Part shown: positions 11,647 to 23,084 of the stretch, piece by piece
Position numbering within the stretch: the stretch's first letter is position 1
How the letters are laid out: each line of letters begins with the position of its first letter
Assembly (NCBI GenBank): GCA_003116995.1
Contig: BDSL01000004.1
Span: 496,001-560,000 of the forward strand
Direction: 5' to 3'
Source of the DNA: Yamagishiella unicocca
Lineage: Eukaryota > Chlorophyta > Chlorophyceae > Chlamydomonadales > Volvocaceae
Length of the DNA stretch: 64,000 nucleotides
Translations under genes and position numbers: made by a program
Notes under the pieces: generated by a model
What the model was told of the DNA's origin: nothing
The model's input: only the letters and a program-made list of their open reading frames with translations
Database searches by the model: none

Positions 11647-13331
11647 ATGGGCTCCACAATCGAGGAGATCATGCGCAAACGGCAGCGCGAGGCGCACGAG
11701 GCGTATGAGGCCATGTGGGACAAGGGATCGGGCTCACACCACCCAGGTGCGAGGAGCGGCGCTGGGCTGAGGAGTGTGTTGCCGAGACGGGCCGGGGATG
11801 CAATAAAAAAAACCCATGTGGGTCGGAGCACGGGTTCAGCGGCAATGGCATGGAGCTTCGTGAGCGATGGGGCAGGGCTGTGTGCAGCCCGCTTGGGGTC
11901 GTGAGCCCAGACCTCATTGCCTGGATGTGGGTTGCAAGGAAAACCCGTCTACGAAAGGAAAACCGTTAGGGCAGACCTTCTGAGATGTGGGTTGGGTGGC
12001 CATTTGCCCAATTGTGGTACTAATGAGCAGCGCATGACATCACGCTGTCGTCTGTAGGCAATCATTGTGCTGAGGCACTGGTCTGATAGTGGCCTCCCAT
12101 CACCAAGCAGTAGGCTATCTTTTTCTGTCGCCTTTAACCCGCTCTCCCAATCACCCTGCCTACCCCTGCACGCGCCCGCCGTACCAACCGCACGTGCCGT
12201 AGACTACGACCCCGAGGTGCCCGCCGGCCCCGGCGTCAGCAAAGCCAGTCGGCCGACGGAGGAGCTCTACAACGCCATTGTCAAGAACGACGTGCACAGG
12301 GTGTACGACAAGATCGAGGAGGGTGCTGACGTCAACTTTGTCTTTGGGTACGTACGTACGGCCTGCTGCCATTGTGGGCGTGGCCAGGCTGGCGAATTCT
12401 TCGCACGAGAACCGCGACCAACCGCCTACTACGGCGTGCGCCGTCAGCAGGCAACCGTTCCGTCATGCAGGTTCCCCAAGCACCGCCTCTTATTCCCGGA
12501 CCCGTGTATTGCAGCCCCGCTTACTCCTGCCCTGAGGGCTACACCCCGCTCATGGTGGCGGCGCACCGCGGCCGGCTGGAGTGCGCGCGGGCGCTGCTGC
12601 GTGCTGGCGCCGATCCCAACTACATCAACACCGGAGGTAGAGCCGAGTGTGGGGGCAGGAGACGGGCTGGCCGAGGAAGGCACCCGGCCGCCGGCCGCAG
12701 GAGGCCACCGAGCTGCCGGGCACCCGGTGAACCACCATACCGTGCGCGTTGTTGTAATCGTTGTGTACCATGCGCGTGTGTATCCACCACCAAACGGTGG
12801 TGGATACACCACCAAACGTGCAATTTCGGGTTACGAAGACCCTCTTCTATCCGGCCTTTGCATCCTTGTAGGTGACAGCGTGCTGTTCTGGGCCATCGAC
12901 GGCGGCCCCGAGATGATCCGCCTGCTGCTAGACTATGGAGTCGACCCAGACGTTACTACGCCGCGTGGCTGGACAGCGCTGAGCTACGCGGTGGCCAAGG
13001 GAAAGTATGGCGCTGTGGAGGACAAGGGTATCTACCCCGAGGTGGGCGGAGGTTCGGGGGGTGGGGTTAGGGGTTTGCTAGAAGCTGGGGGCTGATACGG
13101 GAGGAGGAGGAAAAGCCGTGCAAGAAAAGCCGTCCTCCTGGCCGACGCCTTAGCCCATCCGTGCCTTGTTATTGCCGCGTGCAGGATGTGCTGCTGTACT
13201 ATGGCGCGAAGGTGTACGGCGAAGGGCCTCCGGCTCATGGCACACGCAGCCCGCGGAACAGCTTCAACCCGGAGGATCCGCGCTTCTGCCGGGAGAGGGG
13301 CAGCTACCAAAGCCCCTTCCCAGCGCCTTAA
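11647..13331 (+). CDS. ankyrin-repeat protein
   Basis: Five exons (11647-11746, 12203-12347, 12515-12636, 12872-13041, 13185-13331) join in phase to 227 residues. After an N-terminal charged helix (EEIMRKRQREAHEAYEAM) come about three to four ankyrin repeats: ELYNAIVKNDVHRVYDKIEE, then GYTPLMVAAHRGRLECAR, then a repeat with EMIRLLLDYGVDPD, then GWTALSYAVAKGKY followed by VLLYYGAKV. The C-terminal tail is Pro/Ser/Arg-rich. No catalytic domain or targeting signal is obvious, so a scaffolding role is only inferred from the repeats. The exon 2 acceptor was chosen because it alone restores phase. Candidate poly(A) signals are at 13367-13371 and 13564-13568. Confidence 0.82.
11928..11977 (+). repeat. 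interspersed intronic repeat, family A copy
   Basis: GTTGCAAGGAAAACCCG then TCTACGAAAGGAAAACCGTTAG, in intron 1 of the ankyrin gene. Closest to the copy at 35885. Confidence 0.7.
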
Positions 13332-13737
13332 TAAAGGTTCATGTGCAAATGCTGCTTAGGAGGAGCTGTAATTTGTTGCGTTCTTGGAATGGTAGTGAAT
13401 ACCAATGCGCCGGGCCCCAATGCGCTGGGCCTCAATGTGCTGGGCCCCAGGTTTTCTCGGCGGTGTGCTGTGGTTTCTAGCTCGAAGGTACGGCAACGGG
13501 GAGCAAAGCATGGATCGTGATACCGGAGGGCACTGAAGTGCAACGGATATGCGGAAGGATATGTGTAAGGTGTTATACGGGCATCCAGCTTGCCTCTAGG
13601 ATGCGGTTCGTCGGCACAGGAAGGCTTGAATACGGGGCAACGGACTAGGGACATCAGACGCCTTCCTCCCTTGGATTCGGTCGCCTGTAACTGATAGCCG
13701 TGCAACTTTTCTGCTTAGAGCCAGAAATTACAAAGCA
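13332..13737. other. intergenic spacer between tandem + genes
   Basis: Holds the 3' UTR of the ankyrin gene, with TGTAA at 13367-13371 and again at 13564-13568, and the 5' UTR of the J-domain gene. Three GGGCC/GGGCCC-flanked near-repeats of CAATGCGCTGGGC type lie around 13403-13447. Confidence 0.5.
13564..13568 (+). terminator. TGTAA polyadenylation signal (+)
   Basis: Second TGTAA after the ankyrin-gene stop, 233 bases downstream. It is more typical in spacing than the first at 13367-13371. Confidence 0.45.
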
Positions 13738-16700
13738 ATGTGGACGCGCGCTTGGTCAACCGGCTGGCAGCGATGTGGAGCCCCGGAGCGCGCATTTCAC
13801 GCTGGCTCGGCGCGAGAGCGCGTGCTGTGGGCCCCGATCGCATCACAGCGCACTTCAAAAACGCGAGCAACACGTAAGGGCGGCAGCTGCTGAGCGCATG
13901 CTGTGACCCCGAGACCCTAGTTGCACAACTGTGCGTGCTGGTGCTAATGCTGATGACTTGTCAACAGATTACGATGTTCTGGGAGTTGAAGTGTCAGCCT
14001 CAGGGGATGACATTAAATCGGCGTTCCGGCGCCAGGCAAAACTTGTGCATCCCGACGTTTCGAAAACGGTGAGCAACGGACAGGTTCTGTCGCTTATATA
14101 TATGTGACAGAACCTGTTGTTCTGTTGTTGCATGCGTCGGGCGAGGCGAAGCCTACCTCGTGTGCGCTGGCCTTACTATGGACGCCCAGGCAACATGTGG
14201 GCGTTGGCGCAGACAGCACAGGCCATTGGTACCCTCTTGAGGGCAGAATGGCGGAGTGGTAACAGTGGGCGTACGGAGTATTAAAGGGGGTATCCCATGC
14301 GTCTCAAGTTCACAGGGACTTTGAGCGACAGACGTGTGCGTACCACCCTCGGGGCACGCAATGACAGGGTTCACGCGGGGGCCGTTCCCCCAAGGAGGAC
14401 CGTGTGAGGGGCTGCGTGACATGTATGGTACGGCATCGGCCAGTGATGGTGGCGGGCAGTCCCTGGACACGGACCCTGCAGGCGCTGGCCATCCTGAGAT
14501 ACGACTCCCTGTGCTATGCGGCCCAGCGCCTCTCCCCCCCGGGCGGTGCTGCCTATGCCCTGGCAACTACCTTCAGTCCCCCAGTCACCTCCAATCGAAG
14601 CAGCAGTCCCCCCAGCAGGCCTCCTTGCAGCGTTTCCAAGCCTGGCTGTCCCTCCCTCCCGTCCCCCCGCTCCTCAGGCGGATAGCGTGGAGGACTTCAT
14701 GCGGCTGAAGGAGGTGCGTGCTCCAGGGGAGGGGGGAAGGGGGGAAAATGGGAAGGGGAGGTTAAATATGGGTGAGGTGGTGTGTATGAGGTTGAGCCTG
14801 CGTGCGCCTTGCGTCATTGCGGAGGTCCCGGCCCTCGATTGACCACCAATGCTAACCCTGACGTTCGCCCTGTCGTACTTGTACGACATCCGCAGGCGTA
14901 CGACATCCTCAGCGATGATCGCCAGCGGGAAGCGTACGACGAGGCGCTGCGGCGGGTGAGGGGCTGGGCGAGCGCGGCAGATGGGGGGCAGAGAAACGCG
15001 GTGGTGGGCGGACGGGAGGCGAGGGAAGACCAGGGTCGCAAGTGGGGGGTTACAGGGGGGGCCACGTGGGGGGTCGCAAGTGGGGGGTCGCAAGTGGGGG
15101 GGGGCCCACGTGGCCAGTCCCCGCGCTGCTGCGTGGGCCTCCCCTATCGCTCTACTGCTCAAACTTATTTGGATCGTCGTCCCCCTCGTGGGCTCGCTCA
15201 CCTGCTCAACGCGCCGCGTCTCTCCTCGTTTCTGACCTCGAGCAGGCCAGCCGGCAACGCTCCGCTAGGACGGCGGGCAGCAGCGGCCGGCGCCGTGTGG
15301 TGGTGGAGCAGGAGGTCAACCCTTGGATGGGGATGGAGGTGGTGTTTGAGGAGGACAGCGACGACGACGGGGACGGATTCCTGGAGGAGCTCGAGTACAT
15401 GGCCTGGGCCGCAACACCGGGCAACCTCAAATCCAGGTGTGGGGGCTGGGAAGTGGACGGCGGTGGCTGGGGTGGGGATGAGGGCAGCTGGCCGTAGGCC
15501 GTGAACCAGCGCATTGCCAGGCCGGGGCCGGGGTCGAGGCGGGGAATCGTTGACTTGGGGCCACATCCTACGGTACCACATTGGGTCGAGCCCCTCCCCC
15601 CCTTCAAGGTTTTTATGCCACCCTCTCAGTGCATGGCATCGCACTTCGCACCATATGTGAAGCCTCCTCTCCCGTTCCCCCTTCTGCCCGTAGCTACCAG
15701 TCCAGTTGGCAGTCCAATGCGCGGAAGCAGCGGCGGGCGCGGCAGCAGCAGCAGGCGGCGCAGAAGCTTGCACCGCTGACGCCGGACGACAAGGTGGGTG
15801 GGTCGGTGTCGGTGAGGGCAAGATGGTTACGGGGACCGGCCTGATCTGGGCGGTATTGAAGGCAGGGTTGCGGGCAACCTGCAACACCTCCCACGTGCGA
15901 GGCTGTCGCTCTACCCTAGCTCTGCCACACGCAATCCTCAGCCGACGAAGCGCTCAAAACCCTTGGTGCCCCAGCATGCGCCCACAAAATTGGTGTCCGA
16001 CGACCATGCGCCAACTATCCTGTCCCGTTGCGTAAAACGGTTTTTACACACCCCACCCTAGGAGCTGCTGCTAAGGGAGATGCCGAGGCAGGTCCGCGCG
16101 GCAGCTCAGCAGGTCTTCGGGCCGCGATTGCAGGTGGGTGAGCAGGCTCTTGGTCGGTGCAGCGCAGGATGCCATGTGCCGCCTCACAGCTCTGCGGCGA
16201 ACCGACAGAATGGATGACGCTTTTGCGGTATCCATCAGAGCCGTTTGCTATGGCCTCTCCTCTTCTTCTCCAATGGCCCCCCCTCCTCTCTCCCGCGCTT
16301 CCCAAATTCCTCTCCTCGATACGCAACCAACTGCGGCGTCCCACCACGTGTCATCTGAGCAGTCGCTGAATATGCTCGAGGTCAGTAAACGGGACAGGGA
16401 TTGAAGGAACTATTGGGTCTGCCAGTGGGTTATACAATATGGGTCGCACGGAAGCTGAGGGTGGCAGGCGGGCAGGTGCCCAATATCATATTGGTAGCGC
16501 AGGGAGCAGCTCTGACGTCCAAAGGCGCGAAAGCCGGTGGAGGTAGTGTTGCCAACACAGCCCGGTATGGGTTGATCGGTTGAGCGGTCCGGCATCACAT
16601 CCACTGGAACTGCACGGGAGGGTGGCTAATGCTTCCAAGGGCCATCCACCACCTTGTGTCCCCGGGTAGCCCCTCGCAACCCGCATATACCGCCAAGAGT

Positions 16701-17001
16701 AGTACCTCCCAAGTGACGCCTGTGGCCCGTGCTCTAATCGTTACGGCAGCAAGGGTGGGTGCCCATTGCGTCATTCCCCAGCTCATTGCTCCCCGGCCTC
16801 CTGCAGGAGCTGGCCGAGGTTATCGAGGCGGTGGAGGAGATAAACGCGATGGGCATCCAGTTTGACTTTGTACAGGAAGACGTGGGCGCGTCGACGAACC
16901 GCGGCCCACGGCGGGCAAGTGGCGGCGCCGGTGGCGCCGGCGGGGCAAGGTCTCGGCGACCGAGCGGCAGCGCTTCTGGGGCGCGGAGGCGGCGGAGCTG
17001 A
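13738..17001 (+). CDS. J-domain (DnaJ-like) protein with organelle-type presequence
   Basis: Eight exons (13738-13873, 13968-14068, 14678-14713, 14896-14955, 15246-15436, 15694-15793, 16062-16133, 16807-17001) join in phase to 296 residues. The first 45 residues are rich in Trp, Arg, Ala, Ser and Thr with few acidic residues, as in a plastid or mitochondrial presequence. A J-domain follows at about 46-111, beginning HYDVLGVEVSASGDDIK, with the Hsp70-stimulating HPD at 73-75 and ending AYDILSDDRQREAYDEALRR. The C-terminal part has an acidic stretch (EEDSDDDGDGFLEELEY), a Gln-rich basic helix and a Gly/Arg/Ser tail, and no zinc-finger domain, so this is a class C J-protein. The ATG at 13738 is the only start that meets the J-domain in frame. 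It is convergent with TAN1. Confidence 0.87.
15981..16056. repeat. interspersed intronic repeat, family B copy 1
   Basis: About 75 bp in the intron before exon 7 of the J-domain gene, from CCCACAAAAT through TGCGCCAACTA to GCGTAAAACGGTTTTTACAC. It matches 39874-39948 in the sulfotransferase gene with scattered substitutions. Confidence 0.7.
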
Positions 17002-17890
17002 GACTCCGGCCTGTGCCGCTGCGAGGGGCGATGAGGTGGGGTCGAGAGAGAGGGAGAGCTGCGAGCGAGCTGTCGATGGGTGGAGAAGGCCAGCGCGCTG
17101 AGGGACATCGTGATCCGCCTTGCACGCCACAAGGCGTAAACTAACATACACGCTCAGCGGTACATTACCACGCAATAGTTTCGGCCGGTGGGCCCTTGTA
17201 TTTTAGCTACGGTATTGGAGGCTCTGCAGGCGCCAGGTCAGGCCACAGAGGCAAAGGCTGCGGGGGGCGAGGGCGGCTCCATGCATGACGGACACCGCTG
17301 ACGCACTGAGGGGCACTCGATGATGTCAAACGCATCACGTTTCATACGTATGTCATAAAGATGCAGGATTAATATCATATGTCTTTATACAGGCGGGCGT
17401 GGCCGGCGGAGTTTGAGGCCACGGCCGCCATTCATTCCGGTAGGACCTGGGCTCTGCCGGCGGCCCTGGTACTAGGTACGGTACGCAGCGCTCTCGGATC
17501 GGCAGAAGGGACCGCCGGTCGATTGCTTGGTGTACGACACCTCAGCTCGTAAGGAAAAGATGCTGGTGCTGTTTGGCTGCGCGGATACGGATTTCACGGA
17601 GTGCTATCCCGATCCACGCATGCTCGTTGTCACGTGGGTCCATCCCCGCGACGAGTTCCTTTCCGTTGGTTTCCGGGCGCAACATAACCGTAACCGACGA
17701 GGTGCAGCTACCTAGGGGAAGCTTCAGGTGGAGAGACGTTTCAATATTGGAAGTTATACCCGGATCATGACCTGGTCAAGTCGCTGCGAGGCCCCCGTAC
17801 CCTGCCCAAAACCGGGTGTCGCGCGCGTCTCAGACACAGCTCTCAAGCCAACCAATCAACCAACCACCACCAACGGCCCAGCTTCAACAC
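17002..17890. other. intergenic region between convergent genes, with a decayed frame
   Basis: It contains the 3' UTRs of the J-domain and TAN1 genes and the frame-disrupted segment at 17492-17772. I did not find a clear TGTAA on either strand. Confidence 0.45.
17492..17772 (+). pseudogene. possible frameshifted gene relic, unrecognised
   Basis: After a CAG at about 17489-17491 a + frame reads like protein (GPPVDCLVYDTSARKEKMLV, CADTD, MLVVTWVHPRDEFLS) up to about 17680. Protein-like sequence then continues in a different frame (ITVTDEVQLPRGSFRWRDVS, ILEVIPGS) to the stop near 17768-17772. That pattern fits one coding sequence broken by a frameshift, or two exons whose junction I cannot see. 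No family is recognised, and no start codon or upstream exon is apparent. Confidence 0.3.
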
Positions 17891-20812
17891 CTACGCCGGC
17901 GCATTCTTAATGAGCGGCTTCACCAGCAGCTTCCCCTTTGCGTTGAACATGTGCTGCCCGACCAGGGTCACGCCCGCGATGTCCCCGCCGGTCACTGGCA
18001 CCACCTCCACCAGCACAGCCACCTGCGACGGTCCGTCAGGACGCCAGAGGAGGTGGCGGAGATGACGTGACGCGCCCAGTGGGCAAACGGCCTGAAATCC
18101 GACAACCTCGGATGTTGAGTGGGTGCGTCAACGCAAGCGCTTTTAAGTACAGCTGCAGCTTTACTACCATCATGTACCCGTATTTCCAATCCGCTAGCGG
18201 GTATGGACGGAGGACGCGAGGAGAACGCGACGGCGGACGGGCGCGGCGGATTGCGCCTACCTGCGGGGTCTTTAGGCTGACCCGGGCTGTGTCTCCGAAC
18301 GCCTCCGCCATGCTCGCCGCCACCAGACGGATGATGCGGCCGCGATCGGACAGCACCTCCTCCTTCTCTTCCCCCCGCTTCTGCTCGGCGCCAAGGCTAG
18401 AAGCCTCCGCCGGCGAGGCGCCAGCCGCAGCGGTGGCTGCAGCTGGATCAGCGGCATCGGCGGTGGCAGTGGCGGCTTTTGGCGGCCCCGCAGCCGCCGG
18501 TGCCGTGGGCGCCGCTGTCGACTCCGTCAGTCGAGAGCGGTACACGACGGCGTACGTGAAGGGCGCGGCGGCCGTGGCGGCGGCGCCGTCAGGCTGGCGG
18601 CTACGGTGCGCCGCAGCGGCTTGCACGACCGCACGTGACAGCCCGGTTGCTGTGAGGGCGCACGTGGAGTCCAGCGGGATGATCCGCTGGCAGTAGCTGC
18701 GGGGGCATGAGGTTTAGCACAGCGTGCAACGATGTCAGCCATGAAGACGGTGGCGAACAGTGGGCCCTCAGAGCTTCGCGCCCCGTTTTGTAGCCACAGG
18801 TGCTGCCATTGCTGCTGCCGCCCCCCTGGGACCTGCCCGCAAACCCTGCTGCGCCCCCCGGCTCCGCCGCCCTCCGAACCGCCCTCCGAACAGTCGGCAC
18901 CGCACTTCACGGAAAGCAAAGTCCTCGTGCAGCGGCCGCCGATTTTGCGCCCGCGCTTACCGGGGCGGCGGCAGCACTCCCGCCTCCAGGTCACGGAGCA
19001 TCGCCTCTACCACCCTGACCGGCTCCACTTCGGCCGCCGCCGCCGCCGACAGCCGCATCATCACCAAGCCTCGGCAGCCAACCTGTGACGGGCGCGCAGG
19101 GCGGGGCGGGTGGAAAGCGGTGGCAGGGGAAGAGGAAAGGGAGGGTAGCCCAGCAGTGCACGCTGAGGTGCAAAAGGAGCATGCCAGAGGGTCGCGGTGG
19201 CGGGGGGCCGCAAGGATGGTGGGGGCAGCTGGCTGCAGGGGAAGAGATCCGCACCTTTGCGAGGGCAAGGGCCGACGGCTGCGCTCCCGGACCTCCTCCA
19301 CCGGCTCCCACCACTCCTGCGCCTTCACATATTCCTACTGCGCCAGACCGATTGCCATGCCCGGGTCCATCCTCCCCTGCGGCGGCGGCAGGGCACCATC
19401 GGGGAGAACGCCACCACATCATATCACATCGCGTCACATCGTTATCACGTCACCCTTTTGGCGAGATGCAATGAGATGTAGTCACGCCAGCACCTCACTG
19501 CGGTTGCGCCAGGGTCAGCACTGCCAACGTTAACATCTCCAGGAGCGCCAGCACGTGGGGAAACGCTGCAACGCGCGTCTCGGCGTGGGAAAACGGCTAG
19601 GGCATGTCAAGACAGGATCACGACATGTTGCCCCACCGTCGCTGCTGCCGTTGTTGTCGTCATCATCATCGACGCCATCATTACCGCCAGCGGCGCCAGC
19701 CGAGGCTTCCCCGCCCGATGCCCCGCCGTGGCCGCCATCACCAGCCGACCTGCTGAGCGGCTCTGCCTCAGCTGCCGGGGCCGTTTCAGCCAGCACCTGG
19801 CAGCACACGCCGGACTCGCCGTCTTGCTGCCGCTCCTCCTCTTGCTGTGGCGGTTGTTGCGGCTCCGGCTGCTGCTGCTGCTGCTCTCCGGCGGCGCTCT
19901 GAGGAGAAGGGAAGAGGTGCTCGGGCATGTAGCGGCGAAGGAGCTGCACTGCCTCTCGCGTGGCGCTCTTCTCCCTGCGGCGCCAGTCCCGCGAATTACA
20001 CGACTTAGACATCGGCTGCATTGGATCAACCTGATCCGGGCAGAGACCAGTGCCTGCCTGCTTGCCTGCCCGCGTGCCACAACACACACTTCCTTCGGCA
20101 GCCCCGGCACAGCACGTCGCCTTCATGCCTGTCTGTGGCCTCAACTGTGCTTCCCCCAAACGACCGCCTCCGTGACCTTACTTGCGGAAGTTGCATGTAA
20201 TGATGAAGCATTTGGCGCCTGCCTCCAGGTCCCCGACTATTGAGTAGCGATAGCGGTCCACTGGCACAAACTGCGTTTCACCACCTGCGGGGTCGGCGCA
20301 ACATCGGTCAAGGGAAGGTTCGAAGGGACACGGCGCTGACAACGGCACGGCGGTGAGGGGGGCGAGAAGGGAGTATAGAAGAAACGCTGGCTGCACCCGT
20401 GCACGGCGCATCTGTGAGCACGCATAAGGCCGAGGCATCTAAGGCGTATTGGGAGACCACGGAATGCAGGTGGACAGTGTGGATGTCGGACACGACCAGC
20501 GGAGTGAAACCACGTCGTGCCAGCGGAGTGAAACCACGTCGTGTCGGTGGTATGACGGCTTGCGGGAGGCGCGTAGCAGCCACATAGCGTACCAGGGGTG
20601 TCCCAATGGACAAAACGGCTTTGCATGCGATGCGCTAAGCTGCAGCATGCCGCGCAGGCCGCACCTTGTTGGTGCCTCGGGCGCTTGTGCGGGCGCGAAT
20701 CGTCAAGCATGCGCCGCATTTCCTTTTCCGCATCCCGACGCAGTCTGTCCAGTTTATCTTCACGTACAATTTGTTCTGATTCGTCCATACTGATGAGCAG
20801 CGTGGAGTTCAT
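17891..20812 (-). CDS. TAN1: THUMP-domain tRNA acetylation adaptor (TAN1/THUMPD1-like)
   Basis: Seven exons (20812-20665, 20284-20182, 19974-19637, 19376-19255, 19082-18961, 18696-18261, 18022-17891) join in perfect phase to 466 residues. The N-terminal part carries the family motif GAKCFIITCNFRKEKSATRE, followed by a 100-residue insert with poly-Gln, Asp and Gly runs. The THUMP domain follows: VGCRGLVMMRL, then RYCQRIIPLDSTC, RGRIIRLVAASMAEAFG, VAVLVEVVPVTGGDIAGV. In yeast and animals this protein binds tRNA and helps Kre33/NAT10 make N4-acetylcytidine at position 12 of tRNA-Ser and tRNA-Leu. Another in-frame ATG lies at 20788. The protein is larger than yeast Tan1 because of the low-complexity inserts. 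It is divergent from the membrane-protein gene across 396 bp. Confidence 0.9.
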
Positions 20813-21208
20813 GCAGCTAGCACGACTGCTTATCTATTAATACTCTGTATGCACGTACCGGTAGTTGTTCGCCTAATACTGATCTATTAACTACGAGCTT
20901 CACATGCTATGCCAGGGACAATTGGAAGGACACAGAACCGTCCGTGGGACAAATGGAGCGAACCGCCTTTTTCCCGTACCCGTTCCTACAAGGGGTTGCC
21001 GAGGTGCCTGCCAAACCATCTTATGCGTAAAAATTGTTCAATCTGCATTGCTTATAGTTTTACCCTTGAATGAATGTCACGAGTACCTTTTGAAACCCTA
21101 CAGTGGATACCGGTATGTTCATCGACATTATATGTTACCGGCGGCTCAGGAGATCTACCGAGATGCTGGATGCAAGGCCATTAATGTAGCAATGCGAGGG
21201 TTTACGAA
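20813..21208. other. divergent promoter spacer (TAN1 / membrane protein)
   Basis: This 396-bp, AT-richer stretch between two divergent starts must contain both promoters. A TAA in frame with the + gene sits about 27 bases before its ATG. I see no other feature. Confidence 0.5.
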
Positions 21209-23049
21209 ATGGCGCTAAAGGCACCGTCGCAGACTCCTCACAGGCTCCGCTGCCTGCGACAGCGACCAGATGCACCAGCGCTCGCGTGCTGGCTATTGTT
21301 GTGCACTACCTGTGGATACAATCGTCTAGCGAACGATTGGTGCTTGGACAGCTCTGCCTCTGTGCTGCCAGACGACTCGCCCCTTATGCTGGGCTATCCG
21401 TGCAATGGCACAGCTTTCGAGCGCTCATTCCATATCATCAAAAACATCGCGCAGGTGAGCCACAGATCAATTGCTGCGGTAGCATAGGTTTGGAGGGTAG
21501 AGGTCACAGTCCGGTGCTGGCCCGGTTTTCATTTATGTCGCAGTCCCTACCCGCCTTGCTTGCCGATGTCACTCTTCAAGCTCGGGGCGCCTGTTTGCTT
21601 TGTATATTGTGCGCTGACATTTTCCGTGCGCACTGTGTCACTTGGCCCACGGCAGGTTTACCGCGAATTGCTTTGGGCGTCGCCTCGGCCTATTCGTTGG
21701 ATTCAGGGCCAGATGATCGCAGTATTCCTACGCTTGTTTTGTGTTTTTCTGATGCCACCGACGCTTTATCGTCGCGTTCTGCCATGGCTTTTGGCCGCCT
21801 CGCGCGGCGTGGCACCTGCGTGTCTGTTGGCGGTCTCGTGGTGGCCAGAAGCGGGGACGCTCGGAACGGCAGGCAACAGCATCAGCCAGGCGTGCAGGCC
21901 TGGCGATGAGTACATCGAGTTCAGCTTGCGGTGGTACCCGCTGATGGATGTGGCGTTCAACCTGATCCACCCTGTGAGTATGTTCTACGCCGGGGTTGGG
22001 AATGACGTACTTGTGGGACAGACGCGATGAGCTAAATCTTCTGGGTAGAGGGAGTAACGGCGGTCACCAGGAGCGAGGGCGGTACGGCCAAGGCACTGCA
22101 GAGGCACCATTGCGCCCCAACATCCCGTAGAACGCTGTCCGGGTGTCGAAGTGGGTTGCACTTCTGTATTATGGCGCCTACGAAGCGGCAGTGATCCACA
22201 TTGGCTGTTGCGCGCGATCAAAGCCCTCCTCCCGCTCCCCGCGCCGGCATCCCGCAGACCTCCTTGCTGGTGGAGGCCCTGTACGGCGCCTTCAGCGCCT
22301 CGTGCATCCTTCTCCTCGGCCTGCCCCTGCCAGGCTTGCAGCGGCCTAGGGGATTCCTCCTGCCGTACCAGCTGACCAAGTGCGCCCTCAGCACCATAGC
22401 GCTCCTGGCCATAGAGCTGTGGCGGCGGCAGGCGTTGCAGGGCGGCAGCGCGGGTCGCAGCGTCGATGGCGGCTCCAGCGGCGACGCCGGTGGCAGTGGC
22501 GGTGCTCTGTGTGCGGGGGATGCATGCTGCCTTGCACCAGCACCGCCTGCAGGCGCTGCAGCGCGGCCCGGCGGCGGAGGTGCGGAAGGCGAGTCACTGC
22601 TCGGCGGCGGAGGTGCGGATTGCGAGTCATTGCTCGGCGGCGCAGGCGCGGGCGGCGAGTCATTGCTCGGCGGCGCAGGCGCGGACGGCGAGTCATTGCT
22701 CGGCGGCGCAGGCGCGGACGGCGAGTCACCGCTCGGCGAGGTCGAAGACCTCGTCCAGCCCTCTGTTCATCCCTCCAGCGCTACCGCCGCGGCAAGCGCA
22801 ACGCTACACCCGACAGCAGTAGCAGCGGCAGCAGTGGCAGCAGCGGGGCTTGGGGGCGGAGCGAGGGCCAGCGGGGAGCACACGGCCTCTTGCGCCTCCG
22901 TTTCTGCCGCCGCTGCTGCTGCGGTGGCTGAAGCCGTTGCGCCTCACGGAGTCATCGAAGGGCAGCTGGAGGCTCTGCACCCGGAAACTGCATCAGCCTG
23001 GCCGACTCGAGGAAGAGCCGGCGGCGTCGCCATCCTGGCTGCGTTACCC

Positions 23050-23084
<35 letters not shown>

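Noticed and set aside
13773..13873. Alternative ATG at 13773 for the J-domain gene
   Set aside because: Its frame ends exon 1 in phase 2 and cannot join the J-domain exon, which needs phase 1. The ATG at 13738 does.
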